Of a stretch of DNA of 64,000 bases, positions 26,080 through 35,287 are shown piece by piece (position 1 is the first letter of the stretch; the number at the start of each line of letters is the position of its first letter). The position numbers were made by a program, and so were the translations under genes. Below the pieces are notes generated by a model. The model had not been told where the DNA came from, did not search any database, and was given only the letters and a program-made list of their open reading frames with translations. Source of the stretch: Brumicola pallidula DSM 14239 = ACAM 615 (lineage in GTDB: Bacteria > Pseudomonadota > Gammaproteobacteria > Enterobacterales > Alteromonadaceae); NCBI RefSeq assembly GCF_000428905.1, contig NZ_AUAV01000005.1:62001-126000 (forward strand). The letters run 5' to 3'.

Positions 26080-26847
26080 TTAATTGAGCGACAACTGCAC
26101 ACTAACAGGGCAGTGATCTGAACCATGAATGTCGTTGTGAATATCCGCGCCACTGATCTGTTCTTTTAGTTTATGGGATACCAAAAAGTAATCAAGTCTC
26201 CAACCTACGTTACGTTCTCTTGCACCTGCTCGATAACTCCACCAACTGTACTTTACTGTGTCAGGGAATAAATGCCGAAAAGTATCCACGTATCCTGCTG
26301 CAATGAGGCTGTCGATACCGTCTATTTCTTTCTGTGTATAACCCGCGCTCTTATTGTAATTAGGTTTGGGTCGAGCGATATCAATGTCACGATGAGCCAC
26401 ATTTAAATCGCCACATACGACAACAGGCTTTAGTGCTTCGAGCTGTTTCACATAACTTAGAAAATCAGCATCCCACTGTGTACGGTACGACAAACGCTTT
26501 AAACTGTCGCCGGAATTAGGCGTGTAAACCGTCACCAAATAAAACGCATCAAATTCTGCACACAATACACGGCCTTCTTGGTCATGTTCTTCGATACCGA
26601 TGTCTCTTGTTACATCAATGGGTTTGACTCGGGTAATGATACTGGTGCCAGAATAACCTTTTTTTATGGCTGAGTTTGTGAATACATGATATCCCTTTAG
26701 GTCGCACAAGGCCTCGATCACTTGATCATCCTGCGCTTTAGTTTCCTGTAAACACAGAACGTCACACTCTAGTGAAGCTAAAGACTGGAAAAAGTCTTTT
26801 TTTATTGCGGCTCGAACGCCATTAACGTTCCAAGATACTAATTTCAT
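26080..26847 (-). CDS. xthA: exodeoxyribonuclease III
   Basis: 255 residues from the ATG at 26847, which has GGAGAG upstream; a TTG four codons earlier is less likely. EEP-superfamily motifs are present in order: [24 protein letters not shown] with the metal Glu, [35 protein letters not shown], and the terminal [11 protein letters not shown] with the catalytic Asp-His. It acts as AP endonuclease and 3'-5' exonuclease in base excision repair. Single gene, convergent with amtB. Confidence 0.93.
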   Translation of the reverse strand: MKLVSWNVNGVRAAIKKDFFQSLASLECDVLCLQETKAQDDQVIEALCDLKGYHVFTNSAIKKGYSGTSIITRVKPIDVTRDIGIEEHDQEGRVLCAEFDAFYLVTVYTPNSGDSLKRLSYRTQWDADFLSYVKQLEALKPVVVCGDLNVAHRDIDIARPKPNYNKSAGYTQKEIDGIDSLIAAGYVDTFRHLFPDTVKYSWWSYRAGARERNVGWRLDYFLVSHKLKEQISGADIHNDIHGSDHCPVSVQLSLN

Positions 26848-27164
26848 CAAGCTCTCCAATGTTGCTACTTAATTTTTGATAGGCCTGTATTGTATACATT
26901 AACCAGTTAATGCCAAGTGCTGCTGAGGCGTTCTTCGTCGAGTAAAACCACTCGTATTAATCCCAACGTTCTTTATCTTTAGCATATGCACTTTCTTGGC
27001 CTCGATCGCGACCCTCCGGAACATCTAATAACAGGGTCTGCGTTAATGGACAAACTTTTATAGGATCCGTTGCAAGTAGTCTTAAATTCCCTTTCGCACT
27101 CTTTGCAAAACGGCGTTACACTATCATTACGACATCTGTTTGAATATTAAATAAGAATAGATAT
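26848..27164. other. intergenic region upstream of xthA
   Basis: Apart from the xthA promoter, the minus strand has an open frame (about 26957-27113) with protein-like codons ending in GQESAYAKDKERWD and a stop, but no ATG, GTG or TTG in it. It could be the 3' fossil of a deleted gene or chance. Nothing else is seen. Confidence 0.3.
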
Positions 27165-27251
27165 AAATTAAATCAAACCAAATTAAATCAAACCAAATTA
27201 AATAATTAAATAATTAAATAATTAAATAATTAAATAATTAAATAATTAAAT
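27165..27251. repeat. AT-only tandem repeats in the ggt leader
   Basis: Two copies of a 15-bp unit (AAATTAAATCAAACC, 27165-27194) run into seven perfect copies of the 8-bp unit AATTAAAT (27196-27251). The array ends 3 bp before the AAAGAG ribosome-binding site of ggt (ATG 27266). An 8-bp unit is prone to slippage and would change promoter or leader spacing without affecting the protein frame. Confidence 0.9.
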
Positions 27252-27265
27252 ATAAAGAGTGCAGC

Positions 27266-28972
27266 ATGCTTAAGTCGATTAAATCTATCCTTGTTCTTTT
27301 TTCTACTATTTCTATAACGTTGCTTACCGCGCATGCTAGCGCATACGATCGCATAACAGGCGAAGTTTTTGCTAGTCGTTCTGAAGTGATTGCGCAAAAC
27401 GGAATGGCGGCAACCAGCCAACCTTTAGCTACTCAAGTTGCCTTGGATGTATTGAAAAGTGGAGGTAATGCCATTGATGCAGCCATCGCTGCAAATGCGA
27501 TGCTGGGTTTAGTTGAACCCACAGGTAGCGGCATAGGCGGAGACTTATTTGCTATTGTTTGGGATGCTGAAACTAAAAAGTTGTATGGGCTAAATGCATC
27601 AGGACGTTCGCCAAAAGGGCTCACTCGTGACTACTTTGCTCAGAAGGGCTTGGATAAGATCCCGGCGTTTGGCCCATTACCTGTTTCTGTGCCTGGGGCA
27701 GTCGATGGTTGGTTTATGTTAAATGATCGATTTGGCTCAAAGCCGATGCAAGAATTACTCGCCCCATCAATAAGTTATGCTCGTAATGGTTTTCCTGTAT
27801 CGGAAGTTATTGCTTACTATTTTGAAATGAATCAAAAGCGCATAGGCCACTATCCGGGCTTTGAAGAAACATTCACTATTGATGGAAAAACGCCGAAGAA
27901 AGGCCAAATTTTCAAAAATCCAAATCTTGCAGCGACTTATGAAAAATTAGCAACCGGCGGGCGCGATGCATTTTACAAAGGCGATATTGCACGCACTATC
28001 AGTGGATTTATGCAAAGCCAAAATGGATTGCTCAGTTATCAAGATCTAGCATCACACACATCAGAATGGGTTGACCCTGTTTCAACAAATTACCGTGGTT
28101 ATGACGTATGGGAATTACCGCCCAATGGTCAAGGAATTGCTGCTTTGCAAATCCTCAATATAATAGAATTATACGATATTGAAAGTATGCAGCGCGATAG
28201 TGCTGAGTTTATACACATATTCGTTGAAGCCAAGAAGCTTGCATTTGAAGATCGAGCTAAGTTTTATGCTGATCCTGACTTTAATCAAATTCCAGTAGAC
28301 TGGTTAATTTCCAAAGAATATGCAGAAAAACGTCAAAAGCTGATTAATCCTAGTGAGTCGGCAAAGCGTGTGGATGCCGGTAAAAATGAAGGCGACACAA
28401 TCTATTTAACCGTTGCCGACAGCCAAGGCAATATGGTGTCGTTAATTCAAAGTAATTATCGAGGCATGGGTTCAGGTATGATCCCCACCGATTTGGGCTT
28501 TGTTTTGCAAAACCGTGGTGAAATGTTTTCCCTTGATAAAAATCACTTTAATTCCTTAGAGCCTGGTAAGCGCCCTTTTCATACCATTATTCCCGCGTTT
28601 GTCACCCGCAATAACAAACCACTGATGAGCTTTGGCGTAATGGGTGGTGGCACGCAACCACAAATGCACGCGCAAATTATCATTAATATGATTGATTTTG
28701 GTATGAATTTACAGGAGGCAGGTGACGCGCCGCGTATATTGCATACAGGCTCTAGCTCACCCGAGGGAGATATTATGACCGACGGCGGCTATATTAGTTT
28801 GGAATCTGGATTTTCAGCGAAAACGCGTCGCGATTTGCTTTTAAAGGGACATACTATAAAGGATGTCTCGGGTGCTTTTGGCGGCTATCAAGCAATCATG
28901 CTAGACGCTAAAAACAAAGTGTATTATGGTGCATCAGAAACTAGAAAAGACGGTCAAGCCGCAGGATACTAA
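27266..28972 (+). CDS. ggt: gamma-glutamyltransferase (glutathione hydrolase) family protein
   Basis: 568 residues with an N-terminal Sec signal (cleavage near HASA, residue ~26), so periplasmic. The large-subunit hallmark GGNAIDAAIAANAMLGLVEP and GSGIGGDLFAIVWD are present. The autocleavage site and nucleophile Thr is in NEGDTIYLTVAD near residue 375, which begins the small subunit, followed by SNYRGMGSGM and FGVMGGGTQPQMHAQI. The family hydrolyses glutathione and other gamma-glutamyl compounds or makes related acylases; the exact substrate is unproven. The DyP gene starts 3 bp after its stop. Confidence 0.88.
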   Translation: MLKSIKSILVLFSTISITLLTAHASAYDRITGEVFASRSEVIAQNGMAATSQPLATQVALDVLKSGGNAIDAAIAANAMLGLVEPTGSGIGGDLFAIVWDAETKKLYGLNASGRSPKGLTRDYFAQKGLDKIPAFGPLPVSVPGAVDGWFMLNDRFGSKPMQELLAPSISYARNGFPVSEVIAYYFEMNQKRIGHYPGFEETFTIDGKTPKKGQIFKNPNLAATYEKLATGGRDAFYKGDIARTISGFMQSQNGLLSYQDLASHTSEWVDPVSTNYRGYDVWELPPNGQGIAALQILNIIELYDIESMQRDSAEFIHIFVEAKKLAFEDRAKFYADPDFNQIPVDWLISKEYAEKRQKLINPSESAKRVDAGKNEGDTIYLTVADSQGNMVSLIQSNYRGMGSGMIPTDLGFVLQNRGEMFSLDKNHFNSLEPGKRPFHTIIPAFVTRNNKPLMSFGVMGGGTQPQMHAQIIINMIDFGMNLQEAGDAPRILHTGSSSPEGDIMTDGGYISLESGFSAKTRRDLLLKGHTIKDVSGAFGGYQAIMLDAKNKVYYGASETRKDGQAAGY

Positions 28973-28975
28973 TTA

Positions 28976-29917
28976 ATGAGTCAACCGCAAAAGGGTGTTT
29001 GCGCAGAGCCAAATTTGCATGCTCAATATTTGCTGTTCAACGTTGTCGATGATGACTTTCCGGCAATGCGTGAAAAGCTATCTCGTTTGCTTGATTTATT
29101 TGAGCATTTTGATGATGAACACTATGAAGCAATGGTCTCGGGTGTGATTGCCATAGGGTCAAGCTTTTGGTCTGAAATTTATCCGCACAGTTCGCCACAA
29201 GAATTAGTCGGTTTTCCAGATATGCAGAGCGAAGACCGCTGCGCGCCGGTTCTTCCTTGTGATTTGTTTATTCAAATTAGAGCGGATCGCCTTGATATTT
29301 GTCACGCTGTTGGTATTGAAGTTCTTGATCTACTGCGGGTGCACGTTGAGTTAGTGGAGCAGGTCAGTGCCTTCCGATATCTTGATGGTAGAGATTTAAC
29401 TGGTTTTCTGGATGGTGAAGACAATCCAAGAGGCATGAAAAAGATTGATATAGCCGTGGTTAGCGACAATGATCCTGAGTATAAGGGCGGCAGCTATATT
29501 CATGTTCAGCGCTACCGTCATGATATGAGCCGTTGGAACGCGCTTTCATTGCGCCGCCAGGAGGGCGTTATGGGGAAAACTAAAGAGCATAATTTGCCTT
29601 TGGTCGACAGTGGGCGTTCATCGCACAGTTTTCGTACCAAATTGACCGGCCCCAATGGCGAATACCCCAGTTTATTAAAGCAAAGTATGCCTTATGGTGA
29701 CATGTTAATGCAGGGCTTATTTTTCGTTAGCTGCGCAAATAGCAGTAAAGCATTTAGCAATATGCTGCACAGTCGTATTTTTGGAGATGAAATGGGGCAT
29801 TATGACCGACTTCTGGATTATTCTAATGCGGAAACTGGAGCCGCTTTTTTTGCTCCATCAATCCAATTTATTAAACGTCATGCAAAAGAATACGACGATG
29901 GAAAATTTTCTTTTTGA
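28976..29917 (+). CDS. DyP-type heme peroxidase
   Basis: 313 residues with the YfeX-like fold. The signature GXXDG appears as GFLDGEDNPRG near residue 143, with the catalytic Asp. GGSYIHVQRYRHDM follows. The probable proximal heme His is in DSGRSSHSFRTKL, and LMQGLFFVSCAN is the usual C-terminal block. There is no signal peptide, so it is cytosolic unless exported in a complex. It oxidises dyes/porphyrins or removes peroxide; the physiological substrate is unknown. Tightly packed in the ggt-dyp-ABC unit: the last codons overlap the next start. Confidence 0.88.
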   Translation: MSQPQKGVCAEPNLHAQYLLFNVVDDDFPAMREKLSRLLDLFEHFDDEHYEAMVSGVIAIGSSFWSEIYPHSSPQELVGFPDMQSEDRCAPVLPCDLFIQIRADRLDICHAVGIEVLDLLRVHVELVEQVSAFRYLDGRDLTGFLDGEDNPRGMKKIDIAVVSDNDPEYKGGSYIHVQRYRHDMSRWNALSLRRQEGVMGKTKEHNLPLVDSGRSSHSFRTKLTGPNGEYPSLLKQSMPYGDMLMQGLFFVSCANSSKAFSNMLHSRIFGDEMGHYDRLLDYSNAETGAAFFAPSIQFIKRHAKEYDDGKFSF

Positions 29918-30765
29918 GTAATTTACCTAATGAAGTTGGTGCTGATGGTTCGACACAGCCTTCAAAAAAGCCCATGAAAAACACTTTTAATGAGCAATCA
30001 CCAGCGGTCCTTGTCGAATCTGTTATGTTTTCCTACGTTTCTGGTAAGCCTATAATAGATATTAAAAAATGGCGTTTGAACAAATCAGAACAAGTATTTT
30101 TATACGGCCCATCCGGTTGCGGTAAGAGTACTCTGTTGAACTTGCTTTCAGGTATTTTGGACCCGCAGCAAGGCAGTGTTAGTATTTTAAATACAGATAT
30201 TACAGCCCTAAAACCGAGTAAACGAGATCGCTTCAGAGCTCAACATATTGGTGTGGTTTTTCAGCAATTTAATTTGGTTCCCTATCTAAGCGTGCTCGAT
30301 AATATTCGCCTGGCAATGCATTTTGCAAATGATGGCGATGACAAACAAAGCACAGACAAACGAAGCACAGACAAACAAAGCACAGATAAAAAAAGCACAG
30401 ATAAAAAAAGCACGAGCAAACAAGAACGCATAATCTCGATGTTACATGCCTTACAATTGCCCACAGATTGCATACAACAAAAAGCCAGTGAATTGAGCGT
30501 AGGGCAGCAACAACGCGTAGCAATCGCTCGCGCATTAATTAATAAACCTGATGTACTGATTGTTGACGAACCCACATCATCCCTTGATGCATCAGCTAAA
30601 GATGCCTTTATGAAAGTGCTTATTGAAACGGCAACAAATTCGAATGCTGCACTAATTTTTGTCAGTCATGATCAGTCTTTAGCTCGCCATTTCAAACGTA
30701 TTGAAGCGTTGACCGACATTAACGAAAGCGCTGCTTTAGGGCCTGAATTGGATAACAAAGTATGA
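29914..30765 (+). CDS. ABC transporter ATP-binding protein, LolD/MacB-type, with repeat insertion
   Basis: 283 residues. Walker A GPSGCGKSTLLN, Q-loop VVFQQFNLVPYLS, signature LSVGQQQRVAIARAL, Walker B VLIVDEPTSSLD and the H-loop FVSHD are all intact. Between the Q-loop and the signature, residues ~143-167 are five KxSTD-type pentapeptides encoded by a 15-bp tandem repeat, an unusual place for an expansion. I use the TTG at 29914, which overlaps the dyp stop; an ATG at 29974 would remove 20 residues without touching a motif. It pairs with the FtsX-type permease whose start overlaps its stop. Confidence 0.87.
   Translation: MSNLPNEVGADGSTQPSKKPMKNTFNEQSPAVLVESVMFSYVSGKPIIDIKKWRLNKSEQVFLYGPSGCGKSTLLNLLSGILDPQQGSVSILNTDITALKPSKRDRFRAQHIGVVFQQFNLVPYLSVLDNIRLAMHFANDGDDKQSTDKRSTDKQSTDKKSTDKKSTSKQERIISMLHALQLPTDCIQQKASELSVGQQQRVAIARALINKPDVLIVDEPTSSLDASAKDAFMKVLIETATNSNAALIFVSHDQSLARHFKRIEALTDINESAALGPELDNKV
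30340..30414 (+). repeat. 15-bp coding tandem repeat, five units
   Basis: Five in-frame copies of GAYAAAMRAAGCACR (with Y, M, R as mixed bases) encode Asp-Lys-(Gln/Arg/Lys)-Ser-Thr. They insert 25 hydrophilic residues into the helical subdomain of the ATPase. Confidence 0.9.
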
Positions 30766-32111
30766 TTTTGAATGTTGCCAAACAAAGTTTATTGCACAGG
30801 AAAGTGTCGGTATTGCTGACGTTTTTAGCTTTGTTAGTCAGTGTTTCTTTATTGGTGTCTATCGAGCATATTCGAAAAGAAGCAAAAAACAGCTTTTACC
30901 GCACGGTTTCGGGTGTGGATTTAATTGTTGGTGCTAGAACCGGGCAAATCAATTTACTCTTAAGTTCAGTGTTCAGAGTGGGTGCTAACGCCAATTCAGT
31001 TAGTTGGCAAAGCTACCAGCGCATTATTTCTAATCCACAAGTCGATTGGGCTATCCCGCTGTCCTTAGGAGATTCGCACAAAGGTTTCGCAGTCATCGGC
31101 ACTACCAATGACTATTTTGAGCACTATCGCTATGGTGACAAACGCAAGCTGAGCTTTCAAGCCGGTGGACGTTTTACCAATAGTGACGTTAACGAGCATA
31201 AACAAGTGACGTCCATGAATAATCACTTCGATGTTGTTTTAGGTGCGGATGCAGCCAAGCAATTAAATTATCAAGTGGGCGAGCAAATTATTATTTCTCA
31301 TGGTGTTGGTAAAGTGAGTTTTAGTCATCATGCTGAACACCCCTTTACTGTTGTTGGTATTTTGGAGTTTACCGGCACACCAGTTGACCAAGGCGTGCAT
31401 GTTGGTTTGAACGCCATAGAGTCGATTCATGCACAGCCCAAAAAAAGCTTGTCTAGTAACAACCGTTCTCAGACTAGTTTGAGAACGTCTAAACAAGCGG
31501 AGGATCATAATCATGATGAGCATGATGAGCATGATGAGCATGATGAGCATGATGAATATGAACTTGCACAGCCGACTCAAGTTTCGGCTTTTATGCTCGG
31601 ACTTAAGTCACGTATTGCTGTTCTGCAAGTTCAACGACAAGTAAATCAAGACAAACTCGAACCACTGTCAGCTATTATTCCAGGTGTTGCCCTAGGTGAA
31701 CTTTGGCGTTTGGTTGGTGCGGTTGAAAACGTATTGCGTATTATTTCAGCGGCAGTACTGATTGCCAGTTTATTGGGCCTTAGCACTATGTTATTAGCCT
31801 CTTTGCGTGAGCGTAAGGCAGAGATTAGTGTATTGAGAATTATGGGTGCAAAACCCAGCTTTGTATTCTGGCTGCTGCAATTAGAAGCGCTCAGTATCGC
31901 ATTGGGTGCGTGTGTTCTAGCCGTTGTATTAGTCACGGGCACAATCTTTCTTAGTAACGATTGGTTGTTAGCAGAATATGGCTTGTCGTTGAGTGTAAAT
32001 ATTCTTTCGATACATACCTTGTTGGTAATTGGGGCGGTACTACTAGCGACATTTGTAATTGCCTTAATACCCAGCGTCGGCGCCTACCGCAACGCGCGTA
32101 CGTTAGCCTAA
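30762..32111 (+). CDS. FtsX/MacB-type ABC transporter permease with His-Asp-Glu-rich loop
   Basis: 449 residues. One N-terminal membrane helix (~15-35), a large periplasmic MacB_PCD-like domain (~40-310), then three C-terminal helices with the FtsX motif (SLRERKAEISVLRIMGAKPS). In the periplasmic domain, residues ~247-267 read HNHDEHDEHDEHDEHDEYE, a strong candidate for binding zinc or copper. The ATG overlaps the ATPase stop (ATGA), showing tight coupling. The loop recalls the HED-rich component of the Vibrio ZrgA zinc-uptake system, where a similar ATPase/permease pair occurs (from memory). A metal- or peptide-related export or import role is inferred. Confidence 0.85.
   Translation: MILNVAKQSLLHRKVSVLLTFLALLVSVSLLVSIEHIRKEAKNSFYRTVSGVDLIVGARTGQINLLLSSVFRVGANANSVSWQSYQRIISNPQVDWAIPLSLGDSHKGFAVIGTTNDYFEHYRYGDKRKLSFQAGGRFTNSDVNEHKQVTSMNNHFDVVLGADAAKQLNYQVGEQIIISHGVGKVSFSHHAEHPFTVVGILEFTGTPVDQGVHVGLNAIESIHAQPKKSLSSNNRSQTSLRTSKQAEDHNHDEHDEHDEHDEHDEYELAQPTQVSAFMLGLKSRIAVLQVQRQVNQDKLEPLSAIIPGVALGELWRLVGAVENVLRIISAAVLIASLLGLSTMLLASLRERKAEISVLRIMGAKPSFVFWLLQLEALSIALGACVLAVVLVTGTIFLSNDWLLAEYGLSLSVNILSIHTLLVIGAVLLATFVIALIPSVGAYRNARTLA
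31512..31556 (+). repeat. 9-bp coding repeat, five units (His-Asp-Glu)
   Basis: Four perfect CATGATGAG units and one with a single end change, in frame, encode (HDE)5 in the periplasmic domain of the permease. Confidence 0.92.
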
Positions 32112-32238
32112 TATGTTGCGAAGGGCGCCGCTGAACTATTCTTAGAAAGGGCTAATAAACGCGCGTTATCGGGCGATACCCTATAATAGTAATCAGACGA
32201 TTTGTGTTCTGTATCTTTTTCGTATTCTAGAGAGTGTT

Positions 32239-33198
32239 ATGTCTAATTTAATGTCATCAATTGATCAACGCACCAAGCTAGTGGGTGAAAATCGGCTAGA
32301 ATTGCTGATGTTTAAGTTAGGTTCACGCCACACATTTGCGCTTAATGTATTCAAAGTTAGAGAAGTGATTACAGTTCCCCCGTTAAATCAAATGCCTGGA
32401 TCGCACCACCATATTAAAGGCGTAACGAATTATAGGGGCGGATCGATACCTATTATCGATTTAAGGACGGCTATTCATTTGAGCAATAACGACGATCATT
32501 ATGAGGCTCAAAACGTCATCATTACCGAATATAATAGAAGCGTACAAGGGTTTCTAATTGGGCAAATAATGAGTATCGTGAATACGTCATGGAGTGATAT
32601 TCAACCGCCGCCATCTTCGGCTGGTAAGAATAACTATTTAACCGCTTTTACTAGAGTAGAAAACGATGGCCAAATAGAACTGGTAGAAATCATTGATGTT
32701 GAAAAAGTGCTTTCAGAAATTATTCATTACGATACCTCGATTTCAGAAGGCCTCTTAGATTCGGATATAAAAGAAAGCTTAATTGGTCAAAAGGTATTGG
32801 TGGTTGACGATTCCGCAACCGCTCTATGGCAAATTCGCGAAACACTGACGCAGTTAGGTATTGAAATTATCGAAGAAAAGGACGGACTTAGAGCGCTGAA
32901 TCTTTTGAAAAGCTGGGCAGACGAAGGTAAAACAGTCACAGATGAAATTTTAATGATGTTTACTGATGCCGAAATGCCCCAAATGGATGGTTATCGACTC
33001 ACCGCAGAAGTACGAAAAGACGAACGTATGTCTACTTTATTTATTGCTCTGAATACCTCATTAAGTGGCAGTTTTAATGCAGCCATGGTTGAAAAAGTAG
33101 GATGCAATAGATTTATTTCCAAATTCCAGCCGGATTTGTTAGTCGAGGTTGTGCAAGAACGAATGAGAGAAGTGTTGAATGATAAGCACCTAGAATAA
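32239..33198 (+). CDS. cheV: chemotaxis coupling protein CheV
   Basis: 319 residues. A CheW-like domain (residues ~20-165, FALNVFKVREVITVPPLNQM, VTNYRGGSIPIIDL) is fused to a receiver domain (residues ~185-310) with VVDDSA, the phospho-acceptor Asp in MFTDAEMPQMDG, and Lys in FISKFQ. CheV links chemoreceptors to CheA and adapts the signal when phosphorylated. It is a single gene; no other che genes are nearby. A 13-bp direct duplication (ATAAGCACCTAGA) covers the stop codon. Confidence 0.95.
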   Translation: MSNLMSSIDQRTKLVGENRLELLMFKLGSRHTFALNVFKVREVITVPPLNQMPGSHHHIKGVTNYRGGSIPIIDLRTAIHLSNNDDHYEAQNVIITEYNRSVQGFLIGQIMSIVNTSWSDIQPPPSSAGKNNYLTAFTRVENDGQIELVEIIDVEKVLSEIIHYDTSISEGLLDSDIKESLIGQKVLVVDDSATALWQIRETLTQLGIEIIEEKDGLRALNLLKSWADEGKTVTDEILMMFTDAEMPQMDGYRLTAEVRKDERMSTLFIALNTSLSGSFNAAMVEKVGCNRFISKFQPDLLVEVVQERMREVLNDKHLE

Positions 33199-33373
33199 GC
33201 ACCTAGAATAAGCAGCTAAGGTAACTACTTCCCGCCACTTAGACATCTGCTAATAGTTTGAATACAACAAGCAATGGCTGCTAGCAAGCTCACTTTAAGG
33301 AGGCCATACTGGGCTTTTGTTTTAAAATCAAATAAGCTAACACATACGTTTACCGATTAGGCTCCCAATTTTT

Positions 33374-33982
33374 ATGAAATCACTTACGATTACAGCAATC
33401 ATTTTTAACTTTTTACTCTGCCTCCCTGTACTAGCGACAAACATTGTCAAGTCAGCTCCGCTAGTTTCTATTCCCACGCATGATAACTTTTTCAATAGTA
33501 TAGCGAAGTTATGTGGCAAAGCATTCGAGGGCAAAGTTGTGTTTGATAACGATCCAAGTCCGACATTTGACAATAAACTGGTGATGCACGTTAGAAAATG
33601 CTCAGGTATACAATTACAAATTCCTTTGCATGTTGGAAACGATGCTTCACGTACGTGGATCATTAGCAAAACCGGAAGTGGTTTGAGTTTAAAGCATGAC
33701 CATAGAAAGGAAGATGGCGGTGACGACCCGTTAACTATGTATGGTGGGCATACACTTGACGCCGGTCATGTTCAGGCGCAGTCGTTTCCAGCAGACCAGT
33801 ATTCAAAAGAACTATTTACCCGAACTGGGATTCCTCAATCGGCGGGCAATACGTGGCAGATGTCGATTTATGCTGAAAAGTTTACCTATAGAATGGTGCG
33901 TGAGGGCAGGGAGTTTCGCGTTGATTTCGACTTAACTAACCCTACTGAAGTGCCTGAGGCACCTTGGGGCTATGCTGACTGA
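33374..33982 (+). CDS. secreted hypothetical protein
   Basis: 202 residues, not recognised. A Sec signal is clear (MKSLTITAIIFNFLLCLPVLA, cleavage after residue ~21). The mature part has two Cys (LCGKAFEG, VRKCSGIQ) that could pair in the periplasm, a conserved-looking WIISKTGSGLSLKHDHRKEDG segment, and YGGHTLDAGHVQAQSFPADQ. It has no membrane segment after the signal. It looks like a folded soluble periplasmic or secreted protein. No operon partner is evident. The ATG follows GGCTCCCAATTTTT without a strong ribosome-binding site. Confidence 0.7.
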   Translation: MKSLTITAIIFNFLLCLPVLATNIVKSAPLVSIPTHDNFFNSIAKLCGKAFEGKVVFDNDPSPTFDNKLVMHVRKCSGIQLQIPLHVGNDASRTWIISKTGSGLSLKHDHRKEDGGDDPLTMYGGHTLDAGHVQAQSFPADQYSKELFTRTGIPQSAGNTWQMSIYAEKFTYRMVREGREFRVDFDLTNPTEVPEAPWGYAD

Positions 33983-34119
33983 AGTTAATTAGCTCTTCAG
34001 CATGACTGTGATTAGCGCAGAGGCTAAGTTCATTCGGCTTAACCACCGGGACTTAATTTGAATAAAAAAGGGCTTTATGCCACAGTGCGATCATACTAAA
34101 ACAATAAAAAGGCAATAAA

Positions 34120-34743
34120 ATGCAAGCTATATACAATGCTTTATTCTTTGCCTTTTCATTACTTTACCTAGCGCTACTTTCTTTTGACCCACTGATGATA
34201 TCTTGGCTCATCAAAATTTTACCAATCTTAATTTTGGTCATCGCCGTTGCCAACACACCGGTTTTTTCTGGTAGAACGCTTTTGCTTCTAGCACTCGCAT
34301 TGAGTGCCACCGGCGATGTTTTGCTCGAACAAGATTTATTTATATTCGGCATAGGGGCATTTTTAATAGCTCAGTTATACTACGGCGTATTCTTTGCACG
34401 TAACTGGTCGTCAGTGATGACGCGCTGGCCCATTTCAGGGTCCATTCTAATTTTTATGTTAGCAATGGCTTTTTTATTAAGCCCTCATTTAGGCGAACTT
34501 AACATCCCTGTTTTTGCTTACTTAGTGGTTATCGGTTTGATGGGGCTTTTAGCTAGTCAATCGACGATGCCGCTAAAATGGTCTGTATTAGGGGCATTTG
34601 TGTTTATCCTATCAGATTCTCTTATTGCCATTGACCGCTTCTTACATCCACTGCCATTGAGTAGCTATTTAGTCATGACAACTTATTACTGTGCGCAATG
34701 GATGATCATTCAAGGTGCGCTGAATAAATGTAAATCGGCCTAG
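34120..34743 (+). CDS. lysoplasmalogenase, YhhN/TMEM86 family
   Basis: 207 residues with about eight predicted membrane helices. Family motifs include LALALSATGDVLLEQD near residue 62, with the conserved Gly-Asp-X-X-Leu, FGIGAFLIAQLYYGVFF, and GAFVFILSDSLIAIDRF with the second conserved Ser-Asp. Animal TMEM86 cleaves the vinyl-ether bond of lysoplasmalogens; bacterial members are less studied but at least one has that activity. Located in the inner membrane. Single gene, convergent with psiE. Confidence 0.88.
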   Translation: MQAIYNALFFAFSLLYLALLSFDPLMISWLIKILPILILVIAVANTPVFSGRTLLLLALALSATGDVLLEQDLFIFGIGAFLIAQLYYGVFFARNWSSVMTRWPISGSILIFMLAMAFLLSPHLGELNIPVFAYLVVIGLMGLLASQSTMPLKWSVLGAFVFILSDSLIAIDRFLHPLPLSSYLVMTTYYCAQWMIIQGALNKCKSA

Positions 34744-34827
34744 TTAAGTGGAGGACGAATATAGTTCGATTTGAGGCCAACCCTATTTTTAATTACGCTA
34801 TGTTGCATCGAGTATTATTGTGTTTTA

Positions 34828-35277
34828 TCAATCCTTGCGCATCCGGATGATAATACCCGCGGCAATCGCTAATACCAGAATTGCAATTGCCTCAAACAAT
34901 ATATTTTCAGGCGCCATGTCTTTACCTTGTAAAATAATCAGCCGCGCAATGGCTGTTATGGCAATAAAAATAGGGTAAACGAAAACTGAGCGACGATCTG
35001 AATAGAATATTGCCACCATGGCAATAACTTCTAAGTACAGAAACATTAGCAGTATATCGGCAAGACTAATTGTCTGTGCACGATAAAAGGTTTGCACTTC
35101 GAAGGCAACGCCTCCCAGCGTCATTAAAACCACAAGAGTCAATAATACCCGCTCAATCAGCTGAAAAATGCCGAGTGCAAAAAATCTTTCGATTTTATTT
35201 GAGCCGGCTGTTTTGGCATTACTATCAGCCTTTTTTTCTGAAGCTTGATTACTATTTTCTTTTTCGTTTGACGGCAT
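34828..35277 (-). CDS. PsiE-family phosphate-starvation-inducible membrane protein
   Basis: 149 residues. A hydrophilic, Ser/Asn/Lys-rich N-terminus (~30 residues) is followed by four predicted membrane helices with the PsiE pattern: FQLIERVLLTLVVLMTL, LLMFLYLEVIAMVAIFYSD, VYPIFIAITAIARLII and AIAILVLAIAAGIIIR. The function of PsiE is unknown beyond phosphate and CRP control in E. coli. It starts 10 bp after the stop of the malate-synthase-G-like gene and so is its operon partner. No Pho box was recognised upstream. Confidence 0.8.
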   Translation of the reverse strand: MPSNEKENSNQASEKKADSNAKTAGSNKIERFFALGIFQLIERVLLTLVVLMTLGGVAFEVQTFYRAQTISLADILLMFLYLEVIAMVAIFYSDRRSVFVYPIFIAITAIARLIILQGKDMAPENILFEAIAILVLAIAAGIIIRMRKD

Positions 35278-35287
35278 AATCGATAAA

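Noticed and set aside
26957-27113. Minus-strand open frame ending in GQESAYAKDKERWD that looks protein-like
   Set aside because: It has no ATG, GTG or TTG and begins right after a stop; could be a 3' gene fossil but nothing ties it to a family.
33182-33210. 13-bp duplication at the cheV stop as a regulatory repeat
   Set aside because: Only two copies with no symmetry; more likely a replication slip at the gene end.
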